Source: Pseudoruegeria sp. HB172150 (GTDB lineage Bacteria > Pseudomonadota > Alphaproteobacteria > Rhodobacterales > Rhodobacteraceae). From it: a stretch of 64,000 bases of DNA. A program made the position numbers and the translations under genes. The notes beneath the pieces are model-generated. The model did no database searches. It was not told where the DNA came from and worked only from the letters and a program-made list of their open reading frames with translations. Shown piece by piece: positions 10,752 through 19,089 of the stretch. The DNA is taken from positions 221,423-285,422 of the forward strand of contig NZ_JAATNG010000004.1 of the NCBI RefSeq assembly GCF_013184805.1, written 5' to 3'. Each line of letters opens with the position of its first letter. Positions within the stretch are counted from its first letter, which is position 1.

Positions 10752-11525
10752 ATGGAACTGAAGAAGAACGCCTTCAAGGCGGCGATCCGCGAGGGGCGGG
10801 CGCAGATCGGGCTGTGGTGCGCGATGGGCGATCCGGTGGCGGCGGAGATGCTGGCGGATTGCGGGTATGACTGGATGCTGTTCGATACGGAGCATTCGCC
10901 GATGGACCCGCTGAGCGTGCTGCCGATGCTGCAGGCGGTGGCGACGTTCCCGGTGAGTCCGGTGGTGCGGCCGTCGTCGCTGAACCCGGCGGAGATCAAG
11001 AAGATCCTCGACTTCGGGGCGCAGACGATCCTGGTCCCCTACATCCAGACGGTGGCGGAGGCGGAGCTGGCGGTGGCGTCGGTGACCTACCCGCCGGAGG
11101 GCATCCGCGGGGTCGCGGGGATGACGCGGGCGAGCGGGTACGGGGCCGTTCAGGGCTACGCCGCGAAGGCGCGGGAGGAGATCTGCCTGCTGCTTCAGAT
11201 CGAGACCAAGGCGGCGCTGGATCGGCTGGAAGAGATCGCGGCGGTGCCGGGGGTGGACGGGATCTTCATCGGGCCGGCGGACCTTGCGGCGAGCCTTGGT
11301 TATCCCGGGCAGCCGACGCATCCGGAGGTGCGGAAGGCCTGCTGCGACGGGATCCGGCGGGTGCGGGCGGCGGGGCTGCCGGCGGGCTTCCTGACGCCGG
11401 ATGACGGCTTCCTGGAGGAGGTGACGGAGGCCGGGGCGGTGTTCACGGCGGTGGATCTGGACGTGTCGATCCTGCGGCGGGGGGCGATCGCCCGGGCGAA
11501 GGAATGGAAGGGCCGGGTCGGGTAG
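10752..11525 (+). CDS. HpcH/HpaI family aldolase
   Basis: 257 residues of the class II pyruvate-dependent aldolase family (4-hydroxy-2-oxoheptanedioate aldolase type). Expected features are a GLWCAMGDP segment near residue 20, the FDTEHSP loop near 44-50 with the catalytic His, QIETKAALD near 149-157 (metal Glu) and FIGPADLAAS near 173-182 (metal Asp). It cleaves or forms C-C bonds between pyruvate and an aldehyde; the in vivo aldehyde cannot be told. Start preceded by GGGAGGAAG. It sits 23 bases after aroQ and may be cotranscribed. Its codon use is extreme in G/C third positions. Confidence 0.9.
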   Translation: MELKKNAFKAAIREGRAQIGLWCAMGDPVAAEMLADCGYDWMLFDTEHSPMDPLSVLPMLQAVATFPVSPVVRPSSLNPAEIKKILDFGAQTILVPYIQTVAEAELAVASVTYPPEGIRGVAGMTRASGYGAVQGYAAKAREEICLLLQIETKAALDRLEEIAAVPGVDGIFIGPADLAASLGYPGQPTHPEVRKACCDGIRRVRAAGLPAGFLTPDDGFLEEVTEAGAVFTAVDLDVSILRRGAIARAKEWKGRVG

Positions 11526-11636
11526 GTTTCCGGTGCGTCCCCATGGGGACGGGGGGTCAAGTTATTGATTTCAGGCGTGTTAGCGCTAACCTATGGGTGG
11601 GGACGGGTTCAGGTTACAGGCCGTAATAGCGGTGCG

Positions 11637-11662
11637 GGTGGTGGGCAGATTGCCCACCCTAC
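11637..11662. repeat. palindromic REP-like repeat, copy 1
   Basis: A 26-base unit centred on the palindrome GTGGGCA-GAT-TGCCCAC. An identical 26-base copy lies at 12531-12556 in the same orientation. The two copies bracket the secreted hypothetical gene at 11740-12447. This looks like a short extragenic palindromic element. Confidence 0.75.
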
Positions 11663-11739
11663 GGGGCGACTGGGCGCTTGAAATGGGCGCCGACGGTGAG
11701 TTGATTGTCTAACGCAGGCAGGGCGTATCAATCGCTTTG

Positions 11740-12447
11740 TCAGGTGGGATCGGCGGCTCGGCAGGAGTGGAAATCGGTCCAACCGCCACGCAGATCAACT
11801 TCTGCCTGATCAAGATGACCTTCCAAAGCAATCGTGTCGGTAACGTCCAGACAGCGGGCAATTTCCTGCATTCTCTCTCTAATCTCGTCCAACCGTTCTG
11901 CGACGCTGCGGATGGAAGTTGGAAAATAGAACCTTGCCAGCAAGTAGAGGCCCGCATCGTGCGGGTAGTCACTCAGGACGTCACATCCGGACGGCGTGTC
12001 CAGCCTAGGCGAGGTATTGCAACGGACCGCGTAATTTACCGGGCCAGTTTCGGGAGTCAGCAGGAACCTTCTGTAGTGACCCGGTGGGGTTGCCCAGGTA
12101 TCCAAGCCATCAACGATCGCATCCGGTGGGATGTCACTGGTGTACTTGAATGATTTTCCGGGGCCCGGGTAGGACAGCCAGGACGGTAATGGGGAATTGA
12201 GCTTTCGGATCTGAATTTCAGCGCCGCGCATTACGGCGTCTTGATCGATAAGGTCCTTCAGCCATCCAATAGAGTTTAGATAAATCGTTTCTGTCTGCTC
12301 GAAAATTCCATGTTCACCCCGAACGTAAAAATAGGTCTCGTGGATGCGATAAACCCCAGAGATGTTGAATTCTTCTGCGTCGATCCGCTGAGGAAACTGG
12401 ATCAAGAGAGATACAGTCAAAGTCAAGATTGAGGCAGCTCTCACCAA
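11740..12447 (-). CDS. secreted hypothetical protein between direct repeats
   Basis: 235 residues. The N-terminus looks like a signal peptide (MVRAASILTLTVSLLIQF, cleavage probably after QRIDA near residue 24). The mature part is mixed alpha/beta with Tyr and Trp scattered through it and four Cys (near 146, 159, 191 and 231) that could form disulfides. No family recognised. The gene is visibly less GC-rich than its neighbours, with many A/T third positions, and is bracketed by two identical 26-base palindromic repeats. I infer it was acquired as a small cassette; its role is unknown. No ribosome site stands out at the start. Confidence 0.6.
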   Translation of the reverse strand: MVRAASILTLTVSLLIQFPQRIDAEEFNISGVYRIHETYFYVRGEHGIFEQTETIYLNSIGWLKDLIDQDAVMRGAEIQIRKLNSPLPSWLSYPGPGKSFKYTSDIPPDAIVDGLDTWATPPGHYRRFLLTPETGPVNYAVRCNTSPRLDTPSGCDVLSDYPHDAGLYLLARFYFPTSIRSVAERLDEIRERMQEIARCLDVTDTIALEGHLDQAEVDLRGGWTDFHSCRAADPT

Positions 12448-12530
12448 CTTCGATCCTTTGTCGCGCCGTCTTGCCCGAGCGATTTACCGGGCATTCTAGT
12501 TCAAGAGGTGAGATTTCGTACAGCCGAGGA

Positions 12531-12556
12531 GGTGGTGGGCAGATTGCCCACCCTAC
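12531..12556. repeat. palindromic REP-like repeat, copy 2
   Basis: Second identical 26-base copy of the palindromic unit at 11637-11662. It overlaps the last codon and stop codon of the ydeI-like gene (TAG at 12553-12555 lies inside it), so it could also act as that gene's transcript-end hairpin. Confidence 0.75.
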
Positions 12557-13143
12557 CGGTCCTGCATGCCCTTGCCTTCGAGGATGCGCGGCGCGAATTT
12601 TTCGATGCGGTTGGTTCGGGTCGCGGATTGCTTGGCCTGCGAGAAATGCAGGACATAGCCGCGGCGGCGGCCGGGGGTGAGGTTTTCGAAGGCTTCGCGC
12701 AGTTCCGGGTCTTCGTCGAGACGGTCGACGAGTTCCTGCGGATAGTCGAGGTCGTCCTTCGGGAAATCGACCTTGGCGCCGGATTTCTCCAGTTCGATGG
12801 CCTCGTCGATATAGGCGAGGATCGTGGGTTTCAGCTTTTCGATCTCTTCGGTGCTGGTGACCGCGATCATCCGGCTGGACCGTGAGTTCTCGCCCGGTGC
12901 GACGAGGATGCCCTCGGGGTCCTTCAGCAGTACGCCCTTGAAGAAGCCGAGTGCGCAGTGGTCGTTGAAGCCCCAGACGATGGAGACGTTGCGGCCGTCC
13001 CAGGTGTAGACCGGCGAGCGCCACTTGAAGGCCTCGTCCAGCGGGCTGTCGAGGAGGATGGCGCGGAACGCCTTCTGCTCGGCGACCCACTTGGATGCCT
13101 TCTGTTCGTAATAGACGCCCACCCTGCGGTCGGGTTTTCCCAT
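12553..13143 (-). CDS. YdeI/OmpD-associated family protein (DUF1801 type)
   Basis: 196 residues. The N-terminal half resembles the DUF1801/YdhG-like domain (AFKWRSPVYTWDGRNVSIVW near 38-57; FFKGVLL near 67-73). The C-terminal half has the YdeI signature (AFENLTPGRRRGYVLHF near 150-166, then an SATRTNRIEKF segment). Some YdeI proteins are linked to resistance to cationic peptides, but the biochemical activity is not established. It is cytosolic, with no signal peptide. The stop codon lies inside a palindromic repeat. Confidence 0.8.
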   Translation of the reverse strand: MGKPDRRVGVYYEQKASKWVAEQKAFRAILLDSPLDEAFKWRSPVYTWDGRNVSIVWGFNDHCALGFFKGVLLKDPEGILVAPGENSRSSRMIAVTSTEEIEKLKPTILAYIDEAIELEKSGAKVDFPKDDLDYPQELVDRLDEDPELREAFENLTPGRRRGYVLHFSQAKQSATRTNRIEKFAPRILEGKGMQDR

Positions 13144-13239
13144 TGGCGTATCCTCCCATCGGTCGCTGATACCGTAGGGTTTTCGCCTGTCGCGGCAAGA
13201 TGCGGCGCACCGGCAGGCGGAGCGCCGCAGAGTTCCGGG

Positions 13240-14127
13240 CTAGGCCGGGGCGGCCCTGCTTTCGCGCTGCAGCAGGAACAGCGAGGCGGCGACGATGAGC
13301 GCGGAGCCGAGCCACATGGCGCCGGGCGGAACGAAGCCGAAGACGGCGAGACCGAGCGCGACGTTGAAGGGCAGCTTCACGTGATCGAAGGGCTGCAGGT
13401 AGGCGGCGTCGGCGATGCTGTAGGCACGGGCGAGCAGGTATTGCGCCAGAGCGGTGAGCATGCCGGCGGCAACCAGCAGCAGTCCGGACGTGCCGGCGCC
13501 GAGCGACAGGCCGTCCGGCCATGCGACGACCGCGTTGATCGGCGTCAGCAGCAGGAGCAGGTAGACAGTCAGCGATTCCGGGCTTTCGCTGCGGCTCATG
13601 TGCTTGGTCAGGAGCGAGTTGAGCGCCCAGAGCGCGGCGGCCGCGACCGGAAGAAGCGCGTGCAGGCTGAAGGCGTCGGACCACGGGGCCAGAACGATCA
13701 TGCCGCCCGCGAAGCCCGTCGCGACCGCGCCGAGGCGTTCGGGCGTTATGCGCTCTCCCAGTGCTGCCCAGGCGCCCAGCGTCACGAAGAAGGGCGACAG
13801 CATCACCAGCGCGATGGCCTGCCAGATCGGCACATGGGCAAGGCCCATGACCCAGAGCTGAACCCCGAGGGCCGCCGAGGCGGCGCGGACGATGTGCAGC
13901 ACCGGGTGACGGCTGCGCAGGGCGGAGATGCCTTTGGCGAGGATCCAGGGCACCGCGAACAGGAGGGCGATCAGGTATTGCCAGAAGGCGATCCGGGGCG
14001 GGGCGATCCCCAGCACCATCGCGCCGTACTGGACGAGGATGTTGATCACCGCGAACAGCGCGCCGGCGGCGATCATCAGGCCCGCGCCGGCGGCGGCGGG
14101 GCTGAGACGGTTCAAATAGCGAGTCAT
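13240..14127 (-). CDS. ribN: DMT-family transporter under FMN riboswitch, probable riboflavin importer (RibN type)
   Basis: 295 residues with about ten hydrophobic segments in two repeated halves, the EamA/DMT layout. By fold alone the substrate would be unknown, but a complete FMN riboswitch lies directly upstream on the same strand, and DMT transporters of the RibN group in alphaproteobacteria are known to be FMN-riboswitch controlled riboflavin carriers. I therefore infer riboflavin uptake across the inner membrane. The ATG at 14127 is chosen because AAAGGACAAC precedes it; an upstream in-frame start would add 11 charged residues before the first membrane helix. The gene is monocistronic here. 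Confidence 0.85.
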   Translation of the reverse strand: MTRYLNRLSPAAAGAGLMIAAGALFAVINILVQYGAMVLGIAPPRIAFWQYLIALLFAVPWILAKGISALRSRHPVLHIVRAASAALGVQLWVMGLAHVPIWQAIALVMLSPFFVTLGAWAALGERITPERLGAVATGFAGGMIVLAPWSDAFSLHALLPVAAAALWALNSLLTKHMSRSESPESLTVYLLLLLTPINAVVAWPDGLSLGAGTSGLLLVAAGMLTALAQYLLARAYSIADAAYLQPFDHVKLPFNVALGLAVFGFVPPGAMWLGSALIVAASLFLLQRESRAAPA

Positions 14128-14178
14128 GGCGTTGTCCTTTCTTCTACGCTCACAACTCAAGGCAGACAGGACAACGGC

Positions 14179-14199
14179 GCGCGGGCCGAAGCGCCGCGC
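14179..14199 (-). promoter_or_regulatory. GC hairpin, candidate expression platform of the FMN riboswitch
   Basis: On the - strand GCGCGG-C-GC, TTCG tetraloop, GC-CCGCGC, so an eight-pair stem with one bulge. It lies between the aptamer and the ribN-like start codon. No T-run follows, so control by translation or by Rho is likelier than classic intrinsic termination. The function is inferred. Confidence 0.5.
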
Positions 14200-14210
14200 G
14201 TGTTTCTCCC

Positions 14211-14350
14211 GCTCTCTTCCATCCGGACTTTGACCGTCGGCTCCGGAGTTGCACCGGATCTGCTTGACCCCCCGGCTGGCGGGGGCGCTCGCGGGCTTGC
14301 GGCCGGGGCCGCTTACCGCCGGTGGGGAATTTCACCCCGCCCTGAGAACG
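14211..14350 (-). promoter_or_regulatory. FMN riboswitch (RFN element)
   Basis: All conserved RFN segments appear in order on the - strand: GGGCGGGGTGAAATTCCCCA then CCGGCGGTAA (from 14342 down), AGCCCGCGAGCG, a variable stem, GATCCGGTGCAACTCCGGAG, then CCGACGGTCAAAGTCCGGAT and GGAAGAGAG. In the known class FMN binding switches expression of riboflavin synthesis or transport genes off. It sits upstream of the DMT transporter at 13240-14127 and therefore controls it. Confidence 0.96.
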
Positions 14351-14456
14351 ACGCGGCCATTGGCGGCCGCCCGGTCAAGTTAGGGGGCGACGTAAGCGCG
14401 CGCAATGGCGGCTTTCCGGGTTGGCTTTCTTTCTGCGCGCCCCTAGCGTCGCCGCC

Positions 14457-15677
14457 ATGCACGAAACCCCGACTCTCGACAGCCGCTATTCGTGGATGCG
14501 GCTTGGTGTGACCCTTGCGGTCGCGTCCGTCGGCAATGTGGGGATGTGGGCCGTCATCATGGTGATGCCGGCGGTGCAGGCGGAGTTCGGGATCGACCGG
14601 GCCGATGCCTCGCTGCCCTATACGCTGACCATGATCGGCTATGCGCTGGGCAACCTGCTGCTGGGACGCGCGGTGGACCGGTTCGGCGCGACGACGACGC
14701 TGATCGCGGCGGCGGTGTCGAACGCGGCAGGCTTTGCGCTGGCCAGCATGAGCGGGTCGGTCTGGGCGATTTCGGCGTGGCAGCTGATGATCGGCTTCGG
14801 GACGGCGGCGAGTTTCGGGCCGCTGATGGCGGATATCTCGCACTGGTTCCTGAAGCGGCGCGGCATCGCTGTGGGGATCGCGGCGAGCGGCAATTACCTG
14901 TCGGGCGCGATCTGGCCCTGGGCGCTGAGCGGCGTGCTGGTGACGCAGGGCTGGCAGGTGGTCTACCTGTGCTTTGCGGTGCTGTCGCTGGCGGTGATGA
15001 TCCCGGGGGCCCTGGCGCTGCGGCGGCCGCTGCCGGCGGATGCGCATGGCGCGGCGGAGGCGATGGCGGGCGCGAACCGGGCGCGCGGCGGGCTGTCGCC
15101 CGTGGCGCTGCAATGGGCGCTGGTGGTGGCCGGGGTCGGCTGCTGCATGGCGATGTCGATGCCGCAGGTTCATATCGTGTCGTTCTGCGTGGACCTTGGG
15201 TACGGGCCCGCTGTGGGCGCCGAGATGCTGTCGCTGATGCTGATCGGCGGCGTGGGATCGCGGCTGGTGTCTGGGTTCCTTGCGGACCGGCTTGGCGGGG
15301 TGCTGACCCTGCTGATCGGGTCGACCCTGCAGTGCATCGCCCTGTTCCTGTACCTGCCGGCGGGCAGCATGGTGTCGCTTTACGTCGTGAGCCTCGTCTT
15401 CGGCCTGAGCCAGGGCGGGATCGTGCCAAGCTATGCGATCATCGTGCGGGAATACCTGCCGGCGAAGCAGGCGGGCGCGCGGGTGGGCTTCGTGATCTTC
15501 GCCACCATCCTTGGCATGGCGCTGGGCGGGTGGACGGCGGGGTGGATCTATGACCAGACCGGGAGCTACCGGCTGGCCTTCCTGAACGGGATCGCGTGGA
15601 ACCTGCTGAACATCGCGATCATCGGCTACATCTTCCTGTCCTCGCGCCGCGGGACGGGGGCGGTGCAGCATGCGTGA
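14457..15677 (+). CDS. MFS transporter
   Basis: 406 residues with about twelve hydrophobic segments in two six-helix halves, the major facilitator layout. The loop between helices 2 and 3 has the typical G-x-x-x-D-R-x-G pattern (GRAVDRFGA near 68-76), repeated in the second half as SGFLADRLGG. Similarity in style is to oxalate/monocarboxylate-like MFS carriers, but the substrate cannot be assigned. The ATG at 14457 is chosen because family proteins begin close to the first helix; there is no Shine-Dalgarno, so the transcript may be leaderless. Confidence 0.88.
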   Translation: MHETPTLDSRYSWMRLGVTLAVASVGNVGMWAVIMVMPAVQAEFGIDRADASLPYTLTMIGYALGNLLLGRAVDRFGATTTLIAAAVSNAAGFALASMSGSVWAISAWQLMIGFGTAASFGPLMADISHWFLKRRGIAVGIAASGNYLSGAIWPWALSGVLVTQGWQVVYLCFAVLSLAVMIPGALALRRPLPADAHGAAEAMAGANRARGGLSPVALQWALVVAGVGCCMAMSMPQVHIVSFCVDLGYGPAVGAEMLSLMLIGGVGSRLVSGFLADRLGGVLTLLIGSTLQCIALFLYLPAGSMVSLYVVSLVFGLSQGGIVPSYAIIVREYLPAKQAGARVGFVIFATILGMALGGWTAGWIYDQTGSYRLAFLNGIAWNLLNIAIIGYIFLSSRRGTGAVQHA

Positions 15678-15766
15678 TGCGCGTCCCGCCCGTGTCGCTT
15701 TTCGCCCTGCCGCGGCGGGCCGCGCCCTGATATACATCTGACCAAACGTCCGACCGGAGAGACCCA

Positions 15767-17152
15767 ATGAACATCAATGCCGCGATGAACGATCTGAGCC
15801 ACGTGGTTGCCGCCGACCGCGCCCATGTCTGGCACCACCTGACACAGCACAAGCCGTACGAAACCATCGACCCGCGCGTCATCGTCGAGGGCAAGGGCCT
15901 GCGCGTCTGGGACGCGACCGGCAAGGAGTTCATCGACGCGGTGTCCGGCGGGGTCTGGACGGTGAACGTGGGCTATGGCCGGACCGAGATCGCCGACGCG
16001 GTGCGCGACCAGCTGGTCAAGCTGAACTTCTTCGGCGGGTCGCTGGGGACCATTCCGGGCGCGCTGTTCGCCGAGAAGCTCTTGGAGAAGATGCCGGGGA
16101 TGAGCCGGGTCTATTACTCCAACTCCGGCTCGGAGGCGAACGAGAAGGTGTTCAAGATGGTGCGCCAGATCTCGGCGCGGCGTCATGGCGGCAAGAAGTC
16201 CAAGATCCTTTACCGCGAGCGGGATTACCACGGCACCACGATCACCGCGCTGTCGGCGGGCGGGCAGCCGGAGCGGAACGCGCTGTACGGGCCCTATACG
16301 CCGGGCTTCGTCGAGGTGCCGCATTGCCTTGAATACCGGGCGCAGTGGGATCTGTCGGGCGAGGCCTATGGCCAGCGCGCGGCGGATGCGATCGAGGAAG
16401 TGATCCTGCGCGAGGGGCCGGACACGGTGGGCGCGATCTGCCTGGAGCCGGTGACGGCGGGCGGCGGGGTGATCGTTCCGCCGCCGGGCTACTGGGAGCG
16501 GGTGCAGGAGATCTGCCGCAAGTACGAGGTGCTGCTGCATATCGACGAGGTGGTCTGCGGGCTGGGCCGGACCGGCACGTGGTTCGGCTATCAGAACTAC
16601 GGCGTGGAGCCGGATTTCGTGACCATGGCGAAGGGTGTCGCGTCGGGTTATGCCGCGATTTCCTGCACGGTGACGACCGAGAAGGTCTTCGAGCTTTTCA
16701 AGGACGATGCGGCCGATCCGCTGTCCTATTTCCGCGACATCTCCACTTTCGGGGGCTGCACGGCGGGGCCGGCGGCGGCGCTGGAGAACATGCGCATCAT
16801 CGAGGACGAGGGGCTGCTGGACAACTGCCTGGCCCGCGGCGCGCAACTGATGGAGAACCTCGAGGCGCTGAAGGAAAAGCATGCGGTCGTCGGCGACGTG
16901 CGCGGCAAGGGGCTGTTCTGCGGCGCCGAGCTGGTCGCGGACCGCGCCACCAAGACGCCGGTCGAGGAAAAGCAGGCTCAGGCGGTGGTGGCCGACTGTT
17001 CCAAGAACGGCGTGATCATCGGCGCGACCAACCGGTCGATCCCGGGGATGAACACCACGCTGTGCCTCAGCCCGGCGCTGATCGCGACGGCGGACGATAT
17101 CGACGCGATCACCGATGCCATCGACGGCGCACTGGGGCGCGTTTTCGGGTAG
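15767..17152 (+). CDS. tpa: class III aminotransferase, probable taurine--pyruvate aminotransferase
   Basis: 461 residues, PLP fold type I. Motifs seen are YYSNSGSEANEKVFKMVR near 121-138 (phosphate site), DYHGTT near 152-157, LHIDEVVCGLGRTGTWFGY near 258-276, and VTMAKGVASGYA near 285-296 with the PLP lysine. The N-terminus (VWHHLTQHKPYET and SGGVWTVNVGYGR) matches my memory of Tpa, which moves the amino group of taurine to pyruvate giving sulfoacetaldehyde and alanine. The usual partners (tauABC, xsc, ald) are absent, so an alternative omega-amino substrate is possible. Start preceded by GGAGAGACC. A DsrE-like gene follows 32 bases later. Confidence 0.8.
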   Translation: MNINAAMNDLSHVVAADRAHVWHHLTQHKPYETIDPRVIVEGKGLRVWDATGKEFIDAVSGGVWTVNVGYGRTEIADAVRDQLVKLNFFGGSLGTIPGALFAEKLLEKMPGMSRVYYSNSGSEANEKVFKMVRQISARRHGGKKSKILYRERDYHGTTITALSAGGQPERNALYGPYTPGFVEVPHCLEYRAQWDLSGEAYGQRAADAIEEVILREGPDTVGAICLEPVTAGGGVIVPPPGYWERVQEICRKYEVLLHIDEVVCGLGRTGTWFGYQNYGVEPDFVTMAKGVASGYAAISCTVTTEKVFELFKDDAADPLSYFRDISTFGGCTAGPAAALENMRIIEDEGLLDNCLARGAQLMENLEALKEKHAVVGDVRGKGLFCGAELVADRATKTPVEEKQAQAVVADCSKNGVIIGATNRSIPGMNTTLCLSPALIATADDIDAITDAIDGALGRVFG

Positions 17153-17184
17153 GATCGGCGCCATGTGCATGAGGGAGAAGACAC

Positions 17185-17544
17185 ATGGCGAAGATGCTGG
17201 TTCACATCCACACCGGTCCCGGCGACGTCAACAAGGCGACGCTGGGGCTGCTCGTCGCGCTGACCGCGAAGCGGGAAGGCCATGACGTGACGGTGTTCCT
17301 TGCCGCGGACGGGGTGCACCTGCTGAGCCAGGGCCATCGCGACGACGAGGGGCAGGGCACAGGACGTATCGGCGATCACCTGGAAGGGCATGCGAGCGCC
17401 GGAACGCCGTTTCTCGTATCCGGCAAATCGGCGCAGGCGCGCGGTTACGACGACAGCCTGCTTGGCGGGCTGACCGCCGAATTCGCGATGCCGGACCGGC
17501 TGGTGGCGGAAGCGGCGGCCGCGGATACGGTTCTGTGCTACTAG
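17185..17544 (+). CDS. DsrE/DsrF-like family protein
   Basis: 119 residues with the small alpha/beta DsrE-like fold: an opening beta strand (KMLVHIHTGPGD), a helix (ATLGLLVALTAKREGHDVTVF) and a second strand, as in DsrE/TusD proteins. The conserved sulfur-carrying Cys of TusD is not at its usual place; the only Cys is two residues from the C-terminus, so sulfur relay is doubtful. It has AGGGAGAAG before the start and lies just downstream of the aminotransferase, so it is probably cotranscribed. Its role there is unknown. Confidence 0.75.
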   Translation: MAKMLVHIHTGPGDVNKATLGLLVALTAKREGHDVTVFLAADGVHLLSQGHRDDEGQGTGRIGDHLEGHASAGTPFLVSGKSAQARGYDDSLLGGLTAEFAMPDRLVAEAAAADTVLCY

Positions 17545-17547
17545 GCC

Positions 17548-17714
17548 CTTCTTCTGGTTGAAAATATCCCGGGGGTTTGGGGGCGGAGCCCCCAACGACA
17601 AGCAAGATTCTGTGCCGAAGGCGCACAGACTGTCAGCGGCGGTTCGCTTGGCCGACCCGCCAGCCGGGGGGCTTTGCCCCCCAGACCCCCCAGGATATTT
17701 TCAACCAGAAGAAG
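17548..17714. repeat. long inverted repeat with internal hairpins (MITE- or REP-like)
   Basis: Left arm from 17548 (CTTCTTCTGGTTGAAAATAT, then CC and a G-run) and right arm ending at 17714 (its reverse complement, perfect over the outer 22 bases and near-perfect through the G-run). Each arm adjoins a short hairpin (GGGGGCGGAGCCCCC near 17579-17593; GGGGGGCTTTGCCCCCC near 17666-17682). It carries no ORF of its own. Similar A/T-core plus G-run intergenic units are common in Rhodobacterales genomes as I remember them. It may also terminate transcription from both sides. Confidence 0.7.
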
Positions 17715-17786
17715 CAGCTTACGTCCTCATTGCATCGACGCGCGGCTTTGCTATGACGCGTTGGACGTGGGCGAAGGGCCGGAACG

Positions 17787-19052
17787 ATGGATCATTTTCT
17801 GTACCGCAACGGGGTGCTGCATGCCGAGGACGTGCCTGTCCCGGAGATCGCGGCGGCTGTCGGCACGCCGTTCTACCTGTATTCCACGGCGACGCTGACA
17901 CGGCATTTCCGGCTGTTCGACGAGGGGCTGGGCGAGATGCCGCATCTCGTCTGTTACGCGATGAAGGCCAATTCGAACCAGGCGGTGCTGAAGCTGCTGG
18001 GGGATCTGGGCGCCGGGATAGACGTGGTGTCGGGCGGAGAATATGCGCGGGCGAAGGCCGCGGGCATTCCGGGGGAGAAGATCGTGTTTTCCGGCGTCGG
18101 CAAGACGCGGGAGGAGATGCGGCAGGCGCTGGAGGGCGGTGTCCGGCAGATCAACCTTGAAAGCGAGCCGGAAATGCGGGCGCTGTCGGAGGTCGCGGCG
18201 GCGATGGGCGTGACAGTGCCGGTGACGGTGCGGGTCAATCCGGACGTGGACGCGAAGACGCACGAGAAGATCGCCACCGGCAAGAAGGAAAACAAGTTCG
18301 GCATCCCGATTTCGCGCGCCAGCGAGGTCTATGCCGAGGCGGCACGCCTGCCCGGGCTGGAGGTCGTCGGAATCGACGTTCACATCGGCAGCCAGCTGAC
18401 CGAGCTGCAGCCTTTTCGCGATGCCTATTCCTTGGTCGCTTCGCTCACCAAGCAGCTTCGTGCCGAGGGGCATGAAATCCGGCGGCTGGATCTGGGCGGC
18501 GGACTTGGCATCCCCTACGAGCGGTCGAACACGGCGCCGCCGCTGCCGGTCGAATACTGCGGCGTGATCCGCGAGGTGCTGGGCGATCTGGGCTGCGAGG
18601 TCGAGATCGAGCCGGGGCGCCTGATCGCCGGGAACGCCGGGATCCTGGTGTCGAAGGTGATCTGGGTGAAGCATGGCGATGACCGGGATTTTCTTATTCT
18701 CGACAGTGCGATGAACGATCTGATCCGGCCGTCGATGTATTCGAGCTACCACGAGATCGTGCCGGTCATGGAACCCGAGCCGGGGGTGGAGCACCGTCCC
18801 TATGACATTGTCGGGCCGGTCTGCGAGAGCGGCGATACCTTTGCCAAGGACCGGCCGATGCCGCCCCTGAGCGAGGGCGAACTGGTCGCTTTCCGCTCTG
18901 CCGGGGCCTATGGCGCGGTGATGTCGTCGGAGTACAACTCGCGTCCTCTGGTGCCGGAAGTTCTGGTTAAGGGGGATGACTTTGCCGTGATCCGGGCGCG
19001 ACCGACCTTTGACGATATCATCAGCCGCGATATTGTGCCGGAGTGGCTGTAG
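17787..19052 (+). CDS. lysA: diaminopimelate decarboxylase
   Basis: 421 residues, fold type III PLP decarboxylase making L-lysine from meso-diaminopimelate. The PLP lysine is in YAMKANSN (Lys60). Other signatures are HIGSQLTE near 192-199, the DLGGGLGIPY glycine loop near 233-242, EPGRLI near 274-279 and the CESGDTFAK active-site Cys segment near 348-356. The start codon is the ATG at 17787, with GGGCCGGAACG before it. Its downstream gene begins about 38 bases later. It is cytosolic and essential for lysine synthesis. Confidence 0.96.
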   Translation: MDHFLYRNGVLHAEDVPVPEIAAAVGTPFYLYSTATLTRHFRLFDEGLGEMPHLVCYAMKANSNQAVLKLLGDLGAGIDVVSGGEYARAKAAGIPGEKIVFSGVGKTREEMRQALEGGVRQINLESEPEMRALSEVAAAMGVTVPVTVRVNPDVDAKTHEKIATGKKENKFGIPISRASEVYAEAARLPGLEVVGIDVHIGSQLTELQPFRDAYSLVASLTKQLRAEGHEIRRLDLGGGLGIPYERSNTAPPLPVEYCGVIREVLGDLGCEVEIEPGRLIAGNAGILVSKVIWVKHGDDRDFLILDSAMNDLIRPSMYSSYHEIVPVMEPEPGVEHRPYDIVGPVCESGDTFAKDRPMPPLSEGELVAFRSAGAYGAVMSSEYNSRPLVPEVLVKGDDFAVIRARPTFDDIISRDIVPEWL

Positions 19053-19089
19053 CGCACTATCCCGTGCGTCGGGCCGCTGGCAGAGGTGC

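Larger units (their letters stand above)
14128..14456. other. divergent intergenic region carrying an FMN riboswitch
   Basis: 329 bases between the - strand ribN-like gene and the + strand MFS gene. Most of it is the FMN aptamer (14211-14350) plus a GC-rich hairpin on the - strand (14179-14199) between aptamer and start codon. For the MFS gene, no good ribosome site is visible before the ATG at 14457. Confidence 0.7.

Noticed and set aside
12958-14511. 517-codon plus-strand frame over the ydeI-like and ribN-like genes
   Set aside because: It is an antisense shadow of two recognisable minus-strand genes and the FMN riboswitch.
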